A stretch of 34,308 nt of DNA from Bacteroidales bacterium (GCA_016286385.1 JAEESO010000024.1:1-34308); one strand, 5' to 3'. Numbered from the stretch's first letter, positions 14,170-22,344 are shown. Numbers and translations: made by a program. The notes: generated by a model not told the origin, from the letters alone.

Positions 14170-14494
14170 GTTGCTTCTCCGGAAACTCATATGCCGGGAG
14201 GGGCGGCAGGGGTGCCGGGAGCGATAGGATAAGGCGGATAAGGGGCGCCCGGGAAAGGGCTGGTCACCGAAGGGGATGCCGGGCTTTTGGGAAAACCTTG
14301 CCCCGAAGGGCCGGGAGCGTGCACCTGCGAAGGGAAAGCGCCTTGATCGGAGGGAAAAGGGTTCATTAGCCCGGCAAAGCCCTTTTCCGGATCAGCGCCC
14401 CCCGCCGTTCCGTGCTCCAGGTACCCCTGACCGCGCCTCCCGGCCCCAAACGGGTGGAGGCCAAGCAATTGATACACTGTAACTTACATAGGTG
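14170..14494. other. GC-rich gene-less segment, purine-rich on the plus strand
   Basis: This stretch is much richer in G and C than its surroundings, with repeated GGGA/GCCGGG blocks and several hairpins, including GGAAAAGGG with CCCTTTTCC near 14356-14391. Frames on both strands are open but of low complexity (Pro/Gly-rich on minus, Arg/Lys/Pro-rich on plus), with no family resemblance or ribosome binding site. I looked for conserved RNase P, tmRNA and SRP RNA signatures and found none. It may be a decayed repeat or an unknown structured RNA. Confidence 0.4.
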
Positions 14495-14518
14495 TTTGGG
14501 ATTACCGGTAATCCCAAA
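14495..14518. repeat. Perfect 24-bp palindrome
   Basis: The half-site TTTGGGATTACC is followed by its exact reverse complement with no spacer. TAGGT and ACCTA continue the dyad beyond short mismatches. The rest of the gap to 14586 has no gene that I can see. Confidence 0.85.
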
Positions 14519-14586
14519 GAACCTAGTAAACGCCTCAATCTCAAGCTGTTAACCCCCACCGCATCGGCATTACAATAGAGTGAAGC

Positions 14587-15720
14587 CTACAGTTCAAACT
14601 TCACAGTGGTGTCGTAGTCGTTCCAGTTGCGAAGGTAGAGGCAAAGGGCAGATTGGTCGTAGACGTTGCTGTACTGGGTGTCTTCAACCATACCGTTGTC
14701 CCACACAAGGTCCTTCCAGTGCACCTGGGAGAGGCATTCCTGAGCCTCGGCCAGGGTGAGGACGCCGTCGTGCTCATCCAGGTAGTTATCGGCAGTCTCA
14801 TACCTCCACCAGCTCTTGCTGTGGGGGTTGCCAACGTACTCGCTGGGGACGGTGGTGTAGTATTTCTCCGAAAGCAGGTGATTTGTCACCAGCATGTAGT
14901 TTTCATCGGCCTCTTTCCTTACCACCATCGATTTCCAGCCGTCTTCGCGGTCGAATTCCAGCACGGCGCAGTCGCCGGAGGCATCGGCAATCATGTAGTG
15001 GTAGCCGGAGCCCACGGTTGCGTCGTGGTGGATATCCAGCGTGGCGGCAAGGTCAAGGGCCTCCTGCACGGTGGCGCAGCGGTCCAGCCACAGGCGCATA
15101 ATTATAGTTGTGCCCACATCGTGCCTGGGGGTATCCTGCTGGGCGGACTGCTTTGGAAGCGCCATGATGGAGGTGCAGAGGCCTTTCTCGTTGATGCCGT
15201 CAACGGGCGCGTATACGGACGCCAGGCAACTGAGCTTGCTCATGAAGGCCGATGGAAGTTTCTCCAGCGAATACCCGAAGTGAGACATATCGCTCACGGC
15301 GATGGAAGCATACCCCTTCTTGGGCCTGGATACCGTGACCATGGTGGGATTCTTGAAGAAATCGTAGTTTCGGCCATACCAGAAGCCATCTGCACCCGCC
15401 TGCCTGGCCTGGAAAGAGGTGCAGTTCATGGTGTTCATCTCTCCGTTTTCATCGGCCACCTGCGCGCTCTTTATCTTGAGCGGAAGGCCCTTTCCTATGC
15501 GGCCGATAACATAATCCAGCAACTCTGCGTTGGCGTCGATGTCTTTGGAAATAAGGTCGTCAAGGTCATACGCGGCCTTGTACTCCATCTTGTAGAGATA
15601 CTTGTTCCCACCAACAGACTGGACGGAACTTATGGTTTTAATTTCCCCGCCCCAGATGCATGCGACGGCCACGCAGATGACGGCAATTATGCCGATAATC
15701 CAATAAAAAGCTTTCTTCAT
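14587..15720 (-). CDS. Choloylglycine hydrolase-like Ntn amidase (C45/linear amide type)
   Basis: The 377-aa protein begins with a hydrophobic N-terminus ending VAVAC (possible lipoprotein Cys21). The catalytic centre appears at NCTSF (99-103): in this Ntn-hydrolase superfamily the nucleophile Cys (C100 here) is exposed by removal of the preceding segment. GRNYDF (116-121) is the conserved Arg-Asn-Asp block, GINEKGL the next family motif, and a YHYMIADASGDCAVLEF segment follows. Family enzymes cut linear amide bonds such as bile-salt amides, penicillin V or N-acyl amides. Here the long N-terminal extension of about 99 residues before Cys and the membrane signal suggest an exported enzyme. ATG 15720 was preferred over an upstream frame start because the -7 box at 15739 lies just before it. 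The substrate is unknown. Confidence 0.8.
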   Translation of the reverse strand: MKKAFYWIIGIIAVICVAVACIWGGEIKTISSVQSVGGNKYLYKMEYKAAYDLDDLISKDIDANAELLDYVIGRIGKGLPLKIKSAQVADENGEMNTMNCTSFQARQAGADGFWYGRNYDFFKNPTMVTVSRPKKGYASIAVSDMSHFGYSLEKLPSAFMSKLSCLASVYAPVDGINEKGLCTSIMALPKQSAQQDTPRHDVGTTIIMRLWLDRCATVQEALDLAATLDIHHDATVGSGYHYMIADASGDCAVLEFDREDGWKSMVVRKEADENYMLVTNHLLSEKYYTTVPSEYVGNPHSKSWWRYETADNYLDEHDGVLTLAEAQECLSQVHWKDLVWDNGMVEDTQYSNVYDQSALCLYLRNWNDYDTTVKFEL

Positions 15721-15738
15721 AATGACGCGTTTTACACA

Positions 15739-15746
15739 CAAAGATA
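15739..15746 (-). promoter_or_regulatory. -7 box of the Ntn amidase gene
   Basis: The minus strand reads TATCTTTG, 18 nt before ATG 15720. Confidence 0.6.
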
Positions 15747-15778
15747 AGTTTTTATGCTCAACGTTAAGCATTTTTTTG

Positions 15779-15786
15779 TACATTTG
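15779..15786 (+). promoter_or_regulatory. -7 box of aqpZ
   Basis: TACATTTG lies 33 nt before ATG 15820. It is divergent from the amidase promoter, which is only 32 bp away. Confidence 0.5.
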
Positions 15787-15819
15787 GGAGGATAAAACAC
15801 ACTAAAACCTTATATCATT

Positions 15820-16488
15820 ATGAAAAAGTACATCGCAGAATGTCTGGGCACATTTGTCCTTACTTTCCTTGGCTGCGGAACAGCAATGTTCCTTGGCTGC
15901 ACCACTCCCGCCGGAGTAGTAGGAACAGCTATCGCCTTCGGTCTTGCAGTTGTTGCAATGGCCTACACAATTGGCGGAATCAGCGGTTGCCACATTAACC
16001 CCGCAATCACCCTGGGTGTTGCCCTGAGCGGCCGCATGAGCTGGAAAGAGGCCTGTGGCTACTGGTGCGGCCAGATTATCGGCGGTATCCTTGCCGGTGC
16101 TGTCCTCCTCCTTGTTGCCAAAACAGTTGCAGCTCCGGATCTTACCGGCGCTCTTGGCTCCAACGGCGTTGCCAATGCCGGCGGCGTATGGGGTGCATGC
16201 CTTGTAGAGGTCATCGCAACCTTCCTGTTTGTGCTGGTAGTCCTTGGAACAACTGATTCCAAGACAGGTGCAGGCAACTTCGCAGGTCTTGCAATCGGCC
16301 TCAGCCTCATCCTCATACACCTTGTGTGCATCAACCTCACCGGTACTTCCGTGAATCCTGCACGTTCAATCGGCCCCGCACTGTTTGCTGGCGGACAGGC
16401 CCTCAAGGACGTCTGGGTATTCATCTGCGCACCTCTTGTTGGCGGTGCACTGAGCGCACTTGTCTGGAAAGGCATTGCTGCTAAATAA
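15820..16488 (+). CDS. aqpZ: Aquaporin Z, water channel
   Basis: The 222-aa protein has six hydrophobic segments in two halves and both NPA boxes: GCHINPAITLG in the first half and TSVNPARSIGPAL in the second. The residues around the second box (LIHL, TGTSVNPAR) keep the His, Thr and Arg that form the narrow filter of E. coli AqpZ, so water rather than glycerol is the likely substrate. The protein sits in the inner membrane. It is a single-gene unit with its own promoter and a strong terminator. Confidence 0.95.
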   Translation: MKKYIAECLGTFVLTFLGCGTAMFLGCTTPAGVVGTAIAFGLAVVAMAYTIGGISGCHINPAITLGVALSGRMSWKEACGYWCGQIIGGILAGAVLLLVAKTVAAPDLTGALGSNGVANAGGVWGACLVEVIATFLFVLVVLGTTDSKTGAGNFAGLAIGLSLILIHLVCINLTGTSVNPARSIGPALFAGGQALKDVWVFICAPLVGGALSALVWKGIAAK

Positions 16489-16529
16489 TTGATGGGGGTT
16501 AAATTCCTCTGAATCAATGTGTTATGAGA

Positions 16530-16564
16530 GTTTCTACCAGAACTTTTTCTGGTAGAAACTTTTG
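16530..16564 (+). terminator. Terminator after aqpZ
   Basis: GTTTCTACCAGAA (16530-16542) and TTCTGGTAGAAAC (16547-16559) form a perfect 13-bp stem with loop CTTT, followed by TTTTG. Confidence 0.85.
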
Positions 16565-16628
16565 TAAATAACTGAACCACAACACATTAAGCCCCACCAC
16601 AAGGGGAGAACAATAAAGGGAAAATTTG

Positions 16629-16636
16629 TATATTTG
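16629..16636 (+). promoter_or_regulatory. -7 box of the esterase gene
   Basis: TATATTTG ends 5 nt before ATG 16642, implying a nearly leaderless transcript. Confidence 0.6.
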
Positions 16637-16641
16637 CCACC

Positions 16642-17430
16642 ATGAGACGTATTATTATATTGGCTGTAAGCCTTTTGGCAACGCTTGGAGCCGGGGCGCA
16701 GGAGCTTATTGTGTTCGACTCCCCAAACCTTCACTGCACGGACTCCGTGCTGGTGTTTTCGCCATCGGCCCAAAAGGATCTGCCCACGCTGTTCCTCCTT
16801 CACGGCTTTAGCGGAAAATATTCCGACTGGAGCCGCCACACGGACCTTCAGGCGGCAGCAGAGAGCAGCGGCTTCCGCATCATCTGCCCGGACGGCTTCT
16901 ACAAGAGCTGGTACTTCAACGACGCCAATCCCGCCAACATGCAGTGGCGCACTTTCTTCTGGGAGGAGTGCTGGCCGGAATTGGACAAACGCTATGGATT
17001 AAAGGCCGATAAAACCTTCATAGACGGCCTTTCCATGGGCGGTCACGGGGCAATGAACATATTCCTGGACCACCCCGAGCGCTTCCGCGGCGCCGGATCC
17101 ATGAGCGGCGTGCTGGTGCTTCACCACTCCGGAACATCAAAGGAGATAATCCCCGGAATCCTTGGCGTAGAATCCATATATGACCCGGTGTGTGCGGCAG
17201 AATCTGCCATAAACCGCCTTGAAAGGATAGGAGACGCAGCACCGCAGAAGATTATCCTGATCTCCTGCGGTACGGAAGATAAATTCATGGTTCCTTCAAA
17301 GGAATTTGAGCAGCGGTGCACGGAACTTGGAATTCCCCATATCTCGTTGTACTCCCCGGGAAAGCACAACTGGACCTATTGGGTGTGGCTTCTGCCCTAT
17401 CACCTCAAGTTTTTCTCCGAGGCCCTATAG
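16642..17430 (+). CDS. Exported alpha/beta-hydrolase esterase (esterase D / feruloyl esterase type)
   Basis: The 262-aa protein has a signal peptide (ending GAGAQ). LFLLHGFSGKYSDWSR holds the oxyanion-hole HGF region. The nucleophile elbow is GLSMGGHG with the catalytic Ser, the acid is likely Asp in GTEDKF, and the base His is in SPGKHNW. The YFNDANPAN and WEECWPELDKRYG features are typical of the esterase D/tributyrin esterase group, which cuts acyl esters from sugars or phenolic esters. It overlaps the convergent Sir2 gene by 6 nt at the 3' end. Confidence 0.85.
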   Translation: MRRIIILAVSLLATLGAGAQELIVFDSPNLHCTDSVLVFSPSAQKDLPTLFLLHGFSGKYSDWSRHTDLQAAAESSGFRIICPDGFYKSWYFNDANPANMQWRTFFWEECWPELDKRYGLKADKTFIDGLSMGGHGAMNIFLDHPERFRGAGSMSGVLVLHHSGTSKEIIPGILGVESIYDPVCAAESAINRLERIGDAAPQKIILISCGTEDKFMVPSKEFEQRCTELGIPHISLYSPGKHNWTYWVWLLPYHLKFFSEAL

Positions 17431-18123
17431 CAGCTCCAGGAACTTTTGCATGCCGGCCGTCGCAACAGCCTTGATATGGGTGATGCGGCGGTCGTACACT
17501 GATACATCGGCCGGATCTATTATATATATAGGGGCCGATGCCGGGGCGTACCTATAAAGCCCGGCGGCGGGATAAACCTGCAGTGAGGTGCCCACGATGA
17601 GGAGGATATCGGCCCTGGAAACCATGTCTATGGCCTTTTCTATGGCCGGGACGGATTCCCCGAAGAAAACGATGTGCGGCCTTAACTGGCGGCCGTTGGG
17701 AGCAAGATCCCCGAGTTTTACCTCTTCATATCCCACGTCTATTACCTCGTCTTCCTGGAAGGTGGCATCGTAGAGACCCTTTTCCGGGCGCACCTTGGTG
17801 AGCTCACCGTGAAGGTGGAGGACACGCGTAGAACCCGCCCTTTCATGGAGATTATCAACGTTCTGGGTGATTACGTCCACGTCATAATCCTTCTCCAGGC
17901 CGGCTATGGCAAGGTGGGCGGCATTGGGTTTTGCATCTTTTAACTGCGCGCGGCGGGCGTTGTAGAAATCCAGCACAAGGCCAGGATTACGGAGCCAGCC
18001 GTCATGGGAGGCAACATCCTCAACGTTATACTGCTCCCACAGGCCACCGGTATCACGGAAGGTGGCAAAACCGCTTTCGGCGCTTACTCCGGCGCCGGTA
18101 AGGACCACGATACGCTTTTTCAT
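17425..18123 (-). CDS. cobB: Sir2-family NAD-dependent protein deacylase without zinc cysteines
   Basis: The 232-aa protein has the sirtuin NAD fold: GAGVSAESG (10-18), TFRDTGGLW (21-29), TQNVDNLHERAG (86-97), catalytic His105 in LHLHGEL and GTSLQVYPA near 193-201. Tyr54 and Arg57 in the FYNARR segment match the Y-x-x-R pair of class III enzymes, which prefer succinyl or malonyl lysine. The small domain (residues 110-150) contains no cysteine at all, so the usual four-Cys zinc site is missing. The start overlaps the end of the phosphodiesterase gene by 4 nt. Confidence 0.9.
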   Translation of the reverse strand: MKKRIVVLTGAGVSAESGFATFRDTGGLWEQYNVEDVASHDGWLRNPGLVLDFYNARRAQLKDAKPNAAHLAIAGLEKDYDVDVITQNVDNLHERAGSTRVLHLHGELTKVRPEKGLYDATFQEDEVIDVGYEEVKLGDLAPNGRQLRPHIVFFGESVPAIEKAIDMVSRADILLIVGTSLQVYPAAGLYRYAPASAPIYIIDPADVSVYDRRITHIKAVATAGMQKFLELL

Positions 18124-19331
18124 TTCAGGATCTTCTCTATGCGTTCAAGTGAACCGTCTACAGGTGCGGGCTTCACTCCAAGGAGCTTGCACAGCATGGG
18201 ATAGAGGTCTGTGTTGTGGAAGGCGCTCTGCTCTCCCTCAGTGAAAGGGGCCTCATAGGCCTCCTTGAAATCCGGGCCGATTGCGCGGAACGCAACCATC
18301 ATATCCGTTTCCCTGGGATCGAAGCCGTGCGTTCCGTTGTTACGGGATGGAGCAAAGTTAAACTGCCAGCCAAGGTCCGGGCTCACGATGATATCCCCAA
18401 GCCTGTTTGATGTGCCGTAATTGAGGTATTCCGGAACTTCTCCGTGCTTCCACACATTGAGGTGCGGGATGTCTTTCAGGCGGTTGTAAAGGCTATCGGC
18501 ATATCCTTCCTTTGCCCAGATGCTTGTGGGGATGGAACCCACGCAGCGCTCTACCCATTCTTCCGGCATTACGTCCCACCAGGCCACAAAACGCTCCGGG
18601 GAGATTTGAGTCATGCCGTGGTCTCCGGCAAGGATGAAGTTGATGCGGTTCCCGTGAGGGAGGGCCTTAAGGCGAAGATACAGGGAATGCATGAGGGAGT
18701 CCATCTGCTCTGCCATATCCTTGGTCTCCGGGGAGAAAGGCCCGTAGACGTGTCCCTGGTGGTCCGGTTCATCAAAGTATCCCATCACAAGGCGCGGGCG
18801 CTCACTCTCCGGAAGGCTCATAATGCGCACAATTTCGTCGCACCTCTGTGAGAAGGTCCAGTGGGGTTTTTCATCCCAGTGCCTGTAATATGTGGGGTAT
18901 TCTCCTTTGATGGGAATATCTGATCCAACCCAGTAAACCACACCGCACTTTACGCCCTGGCGCTGAGCCGTAATCCAGACGGGTTCCCCAAGGTAATACC
19001 GGGGATCGAACCTTGCCTCTGCATCCTTTATGGCATATCCGTGCTGGGTGTCCGGATTCCAGAAGCTGTTGTTCACCAGCCCGTGGTGGTCCGGCACCAG
19101 GCCCGTTGCCATGGTATAATGGTTGGGGAAGGTTGATGACGGGAACGAAGGTTCCATCCTGGCCTTCACGCCCACTGTGGCAAGGGAGTCAAAAAAGGGC
19201 ATCTCATAATAATCCGGATAATCCCATCGGCTTCCGTCAAGGGAGATGATGACCGTATAGTTCTTGGGTTTGCAGGCCGATATTACCGCCACGGCCGCAA
19301 GAAGGCTCAGTAAGAGTTTACGCATAACCAT
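18120..19331 (-). CDS. ENPP-type phosphodiesterase lipoprotein (alkaline phosphatase superfamily)
   Basis: The roughly 403-aa protein starts with a lipoprotein signal (AVISAC). The metal site matches the nucleotide pyrophosphatase/phosphodiesterase group: VIISLDGSRWDY gives the first Asp, PSFPSSTFPNHYTMATGL the nucleophile Thr, VMGYFDEPDHQGHVYGP the Asp-His-x-x-x-His set, and LAGDHGM the Asp-His pair, with a final His in NGTHGF. These enzymes cut phosphodiester or pyrophosphate bonds. Starts at ATG 19331 and 19325 are equally plausible after the -7 box at 19345. An upstream frame extension crosses the terminator and is rejected. It overlaps the Sir2 gene, so the two form an operon. Confidence 0.85.
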   Translation of the reverse strand: MVMRKLLLSLLAAVAVISACKPKNYTVIISLDGSRWDYPDYYEMPFFDSLATVGVKARMEPSFPSSTFPNHYTMATGLVPDHHGLVNNSFWNPDTQHGYAIKDAEARFDPRYYLGEPVWITAQRQGVKCGVVYWVGSDIPIKGEYPTYYRHWDEKPHWTFSQRCDEIVRIMSLPESERPRLVMGYFDEPDHQGHVYGPFSPETKDMAEQMDSLMHSLYLRLKALPHGNRINFILAGDHGMTQISPERFVAWWDVMPEEWVERCVGSIPTSIWAKEGYADSLYNRLKDIPHLNVWKHGEVPEYLNYGTSNRLGDIIVSPDLGWQFNFAPSRNNGTHGFDPRETDMMVAFRAIGPDFKEAYEAPFTEGEQSAFHNTDLYPMLCKLLGVKPAPVDGSLERIEKILK

Positions 19332-19344
19332 TTGTTTATCTTTA

Positions 19345-19352
19345 CAAAAATA
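19345..19352 (-). promoter_or_regulatory. -7 box of the phosphodiesterase-Sir2 operon
   Basis: The minus strand reads TATTTTTG, 13-19 nt before the two candidate starts. Confidence 0.5.
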
Positions 19353-19368
19353 GCGAATCTTTTCAAAA

Positions 19369-19400
19369 AAACAGCCGGAACTGCTTAGTCCCGGCTGTTT
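19369..19400 (-). terminator. Terminator after nagB
   Basis: AAACAGCCGG (19369-19378) and CCGGCTGTTT (19391-19400) form a 10-bp stem. T-runs follow on both strands, so it can work in both directions. Confidence 0.8.
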
Positions 19401-19416
19401 TTGTAAAGAAAAAATC

Positions 19417-20211
19417 TTACGCGTTCTCTGCGGCCTCAACAGCCTTGAAGTAGCGGTAGGAAGATACTTTTACCTCTGAGATGGAGTTTTCATCGCACAC
19501 GATTGTGCCGGCGGGATGGTTCTGCAGGCCGCTGAGAGTGCAGTAGTGGCTCATAGGGCCCTCAATGGCATCCTTAAGGGCACGTGCCTTCTTGGAACCG
19601 AAGGCAAGGATCACAACCTCCTTGGAGCTGAGAACGGTGGCTACGCCAACGGTGAGGGCCTGTGCGGGAACCTTGGTGGGATCACCATCAAAGAAACGTG
19701 CATTTACCTCGCGGGTGTCCTGGGTGAGGGTAACTACGCGGGTGCGGCTGGAAAGAGAGGAGAAGGGCTCATTGAATGCAATGTGACCGTCTTCACCTAC
19801 ACCGCCAAGGAACAGGTCAAAACCGCCTGCGTCCACGATGGCTTTCTCATATGCTGCGCACTCTGCCTCTACGTCAGGGGCGTTTCCATTGAGGATGTGG
19901 ATATTCTCCGGCTTCTCATCTATCTGGTCAAAGAGGTACTTGTGCATGAAGCTGTGGTAGCTTTCCGGGTGCTCCACGGGAAGTCCCACATACTCATCCA
20001 TGTTGAAGGAGATAACGTTCTTGAAGCTAAGTTCACCGGCCTTGACCATGCGGATAAGCTCTGCATAAGTCTCAATGGGGGTGGAACCTGTGCAAAGGCC
20101 GATCACAAAGGGATCATTGGTACGTGCGGCCTTTTCCTTGATGCGGGCTGCAATGTAGTGAGCGGCCCAAAGAGAACCCTCGGCGGAGTTCTGCCTGATA
20201 ATAACTTTCAT
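19417..20211 (-). CDS. nagB: Glucosamine-6-phosphate deaminase
   Basis: The 264-aa protein is canonical NagB: CTGSTP (40-45) binds phosphate, MDEY (71-74) has Asp72, and GVGEDGHIAFNEP (137-149) has Asp141, His143 and Glu148 at the same numbers as the E. coli enzyme. It converts glucosamine 6-phosphate to fructose 6-phosphate and ammonia in the cytoplasm. The start is ATG 20211; upstream frame codons lie in a palindromic repeat and are not coding. It lies 146 nt downstream of a NagB-PIG-L fusion in the same direction, probably in one amino-sugar operon interrupted by repeats. Confidence 0.95.
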   Translation of the reverse strand: MKVIIRQNSAEGSLWAAHYIAARIKEKAARTNDPFVIGLCTGSTPIETYAELIRMVKAGELSFKNVISFNMDEYVGLPVEHPESYHSFMHKYLFDQIDEKPENIHILNGNAPDVEAECAAYEKAIVDAGGFDLFLGGVGEDGHIAFNEPFSSLSSRTRVVTLTQDTREVNARFFDGDPTKVPAQALTVGVATVLSSKEVVILAFGSKKARALKDAIEGPMSHYCTLSGLQNHPAGTIVCDENSISEVKVSSYRYFKAVEAAENA

Positions 20212-20239
20212 TTCATGAAAATTTAATGATTTTACGTTA

Positions 20240-20272
20240 CCCCCTCCCGAAACCCCTCCCCTCGGGGGAGGG
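20240..20272. repeat. G/C-run palindromic intergenic repeat
   Basis: CCCTCCC (20254-20260) pairs with GGGAGGG (20266-20272) around CTCGG, preceded by another CCCTCCC. This type of short repeat is common between Bacteroidetes genes. Confidence 0.6.
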
Positions 20273-20293
20273 ACTTGAAGAGGAAAAATTAAA

Positions 20294-20327
20294 CCGGAAT
20301 TCCATACAACGGCGGTAGGAATTCCGG
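20294..20327. repeat. 10-bp inverted repeat between the NagB paralogues
   Basis: CCGGAATTCC (20294-20303) and GGAATTCCGG (20318-20327) are perfect inverted repeats with a 14-nt loop. Each arm contains its own EcoRI-like palindrome. No T-tract follows. Confidence 0.7.
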
Positions 20328-20357
20328 AATGCAAAGTTATTAAAAAATCAGATACAT

Positions 20358-22283
20358 TTAGCAAAGTTTGAGGAAAACTTCAATTGCCTGATATTCTGCC
20401 ATGCCAAGTTTATCATAGAGCATGGCGGTGTTCTGGGTACGTTCCTCCGCCCTCTGCCAGAACTCACGGGGATCCTCACCGGGGAACGGGACTATATCCT
20501 TCTGGGAAAGGTGACGGAAGATGGCGTGACGCTTCTTCACAACCTCGTCCGGGCTTAGCGGAACGGCCATGTCCACGCGGCCAAGCTCCCACTCCATCCA
20601 TGCGCCGCGGTACAGCCAGATGTGGGTTTCTTCCAGCCACTTGTTGCCTTCTTCCTTGAGCTGGTCTACGGCCTCAAGGGCTGCCTCCGTGCAAACGCGG
20701 TGCGTTCCGTGAGGATCGGCCAAGTCTCCGGCCATGAAGATCATATGGGGCTTGAGGTCTGTGATGAGCTTCTTGATGATGTCAACATCGGCCTGGGAAC
20801 GGGGGTTCTTCTTGATGCCGCCGCTCTCATAGAACGGGAGGTTGAGGAAGTGGACGTTGGTGTTGTCGTTGAGGCCGAACGAACGCACGGCGCCGCGGGC
20901 TTCGGAGCGGCGGATTGCGCCCTTCATCTCAAGCAGCGCGCGGGGTTCCGGCTCTCCGGGAACCTTGCTGTCAACAATGGCCTTCACCTCTGCGAATTTA
21001 TCGGCAAAACCAAGCTGATAGGCGCAGTCCATATGCTGGAGCACGACGTCGTCGTGCACGGCAACGTTGCCGGAAGTCTCATACGCCACATGGACGTCGT
21101 GGCCCTGGGAGGCAAGGCGGATGAACGTGCCGCCCATGGAAATTACGTCGTCGTCCGGGTGAGGGCTGAAAATAAGGACCGTCTTAGGATAAGGTTTGGC
21201 CGATACCGGACGGGTGCTGTCATCGGCATTGGGCTTTCCTCCGGGCCATCCGGTGATGGTGTGCTGTAGGTCGTTGAAGACGTTGATGTTGATTTTGTCG
21301 TACGGGCCGAACTTCTCAAGAAGCTGGTCAAGGTTGTTGTTGAGGTAATCCTTCTCAGTAAGCTTCAGGATGGGCTTTCCGGTTTCCTGGCACAGCCACA
21401 CAACGGCCTTTCTGATGAACTTGGGGGTCCAGTCGCAGGGACCTACCAGCCAGGGAGCTTCCACGCGGGTTAGGAGGCTGCCGGCGGTTTCATCCACGTA
21501 CATTGAGATGTATTCGTGGGCCTGCAGGAGGGATGCGGGGCAGTCCGGTGTCATGGGCCCTTCCGCGATAGCTTTCACAACCTTTGCCTTGTCTTCGCCC
21601 CATGCCATGAGGATTATTTTCTTGGAGGTGAGCATTGTGCCTATTCCAAGGGTGATGGCTTTGTCCGGGGTGGCCGATATGTCGTGGTTGAAGTTACGGG
21701 CCTGGCGCTTGCGCGAGCTGTAGGACAGGCGCACGGTGCGGGTGCGGGACTTGATGTTTGAGCCGGCCTCGTTGAAACCAACCTGGCCTTGTTCACCTAC
21801 ACCTATTACCAGAAGGTCAAGATTGCGTGCGAGGGCATCGAACTGCTTGCAGTACTCGCTTACCTCTTCCTGCGGGACGGTGCCGTCAGGGATGTGGACG
21901 TTTTCCTTGAGGATGTCCACCTTGTCCAGAAGAGCCTCATGGATACGGTAGTTGCGGCTTTGAATCTCTTCGCCTGAAGTGGGATAATACTCATCAATTG
22001 TGACAACCTCCACGTTCTTGAAGGAGAGTTTTCCGGCCTGATAGCGGCGGGACAGCTCATTGTACAGGGATGTAGGAGTGGAGCCGGTAGTGAGACCAAG
22101 CCTGAACAGGCCGTCCTTCTTGTTTTTGATTGCCTCTTCTATGACGTCTGCTACCGCGTAAGAAGCCGGGCGTGAATCCTGATAAACCTTGGTCCAGATT
22201 TTCTCATAGGTGTGCAGGATTCCCTGCGGGAGGTTCTTCTCAATGAGACCGCCCTCGTAAGGTAAAGTGAAATGTTTGCTCAT
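20358..22283 (-). CDS. NagB-like domain fused to a PIG-L/LmbE deacetylase domain
   Basis: The 641-aa protein has an N-terminal NagB-like domain (about 1-290) with TTGSTP (65-70) and IDEYY (96-100), a linker, and a PIG-L/LmbE domain (about 365-641) with the zinc motif FSPHPDDD (372-379) and the later HGTHR histidine. The fusion is typical of Bacteroidetes. In the NagB active-site loop the sequence is GVGEQGQVGFNEAG (161-174). The catalytic Asp and His of NagB are both Gln (165 and 167) while the Glu (172) remains, so deaminase activity is doubtful. The PIG-L part should remove acetyl groups from an N-acetylglucosamine-type substrate. A palindrome lies in its leader. It could act upstream of nagB in amino-sugar use. 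Confidence 0.9.
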   Translation of the reverse strand: MSKHFTLPYEGGLIEKNLPQGILHTYEKIWTKVYQDSRPASYAVADVIEEAIKNKKDGLFRLGLTTGSTPTSLYNELSRRYQAGKLSFKNVEVVTIDEYYPTSGEEIQSRNYRIHEALLDKVDILKENVHIPDGTVPQEEVSEYCKQFDALARNLDLLVIGVGEQGQVGFNEAGSNIKSRTRTVRLSYSSRKRQARNFNHDISATPDKAITLGIGTMLTSKKIILMAWGEDKAKVVKAIAEGPMTPDCPASLLQAHEYISMYVDETAGSLLTRVEAPWLVGPCDWTPKFIRKAVVWLCQETGKPILKLTEKDYLNNNLDQLLEKFGPYDKININVFNDLQHTITGWPGGKPNADDSTRPVSAKPYPKTVLIFSPHPDDDVISMGGTFIRLASQGHDVHVAYETSGNVAVHDDVVLQHMDCAYQLGFADKFAEVKAIVDSKVPGEPEPRALLEMKGAIRRSEARGAVRSFGLNDNTNVHFLNLPFYESGGIKKNPRSQADVDIIKKLITDLKPHMIFMAGDLADPHGTHRVCTEAALEAVDQLKEEGNKWLEETHIWLYRGAWMEWELGRVDMAVPLSPDEVVKKRHAIFRHLSQKDIVPFPGEDPREFWQRAEERTQNTAMLYDKLGMAEYQAIEVFLKLC

Positions 22284-22293
22284 ATATGTTTTT

Positions 22294-22305
22294 AGGTTAT
22301 AACCT
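22294..22305. promoter_or_regulatory. 12-bp palindrome in the leader of the NagB-PIG-L gene
   Basis: AGGTTATAACCT is a perfect palindrome 11 nt before the ATG and downstream of the -7 box. Its position suits a repressor operator. Confidence 0.45.
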
Positions 22306-22336
22306 TGATTATTTCACCTCAAACTCTTTCGAATCA

Positions 22337-22344
22337 CAAATTTA
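22337..22344 (-). promoter_or_regulatory. -7 box of the NagB-PIG-L gene
   Basis: The minus strand reads TAAATTTG, 53 nt before ATG 22283. Confidence 0.5.

Noticed and set aside
14187..14477. 96-codon minus-strand and 68-codon plus-strand frames in the GC-rich segment
   Set aside because: Pro/Gly-rich or Arg/Pro-rich low complexity from skewed base composition, no ribosome binding site, and both strands are open at once.
14170..14494. RNase P RNA, tmRNA or SRP RNA in the GC-rich gap
   Set aside because: The conserved core strings I would expect for these RNAs are absent on both strands.
14653..15747. 364-codon plus-strand frame
   Set aside because: Antisense to the Ntn amidase, whose catalytic motifs are clear; a by-product of GC bias at the third codon position.
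15802..16320. Cysteine-rich 172-codon minus-strand frame
   Set aside because: Antisense to aqpZ; the cysteines come from reading Ala/Gly codons backwards.
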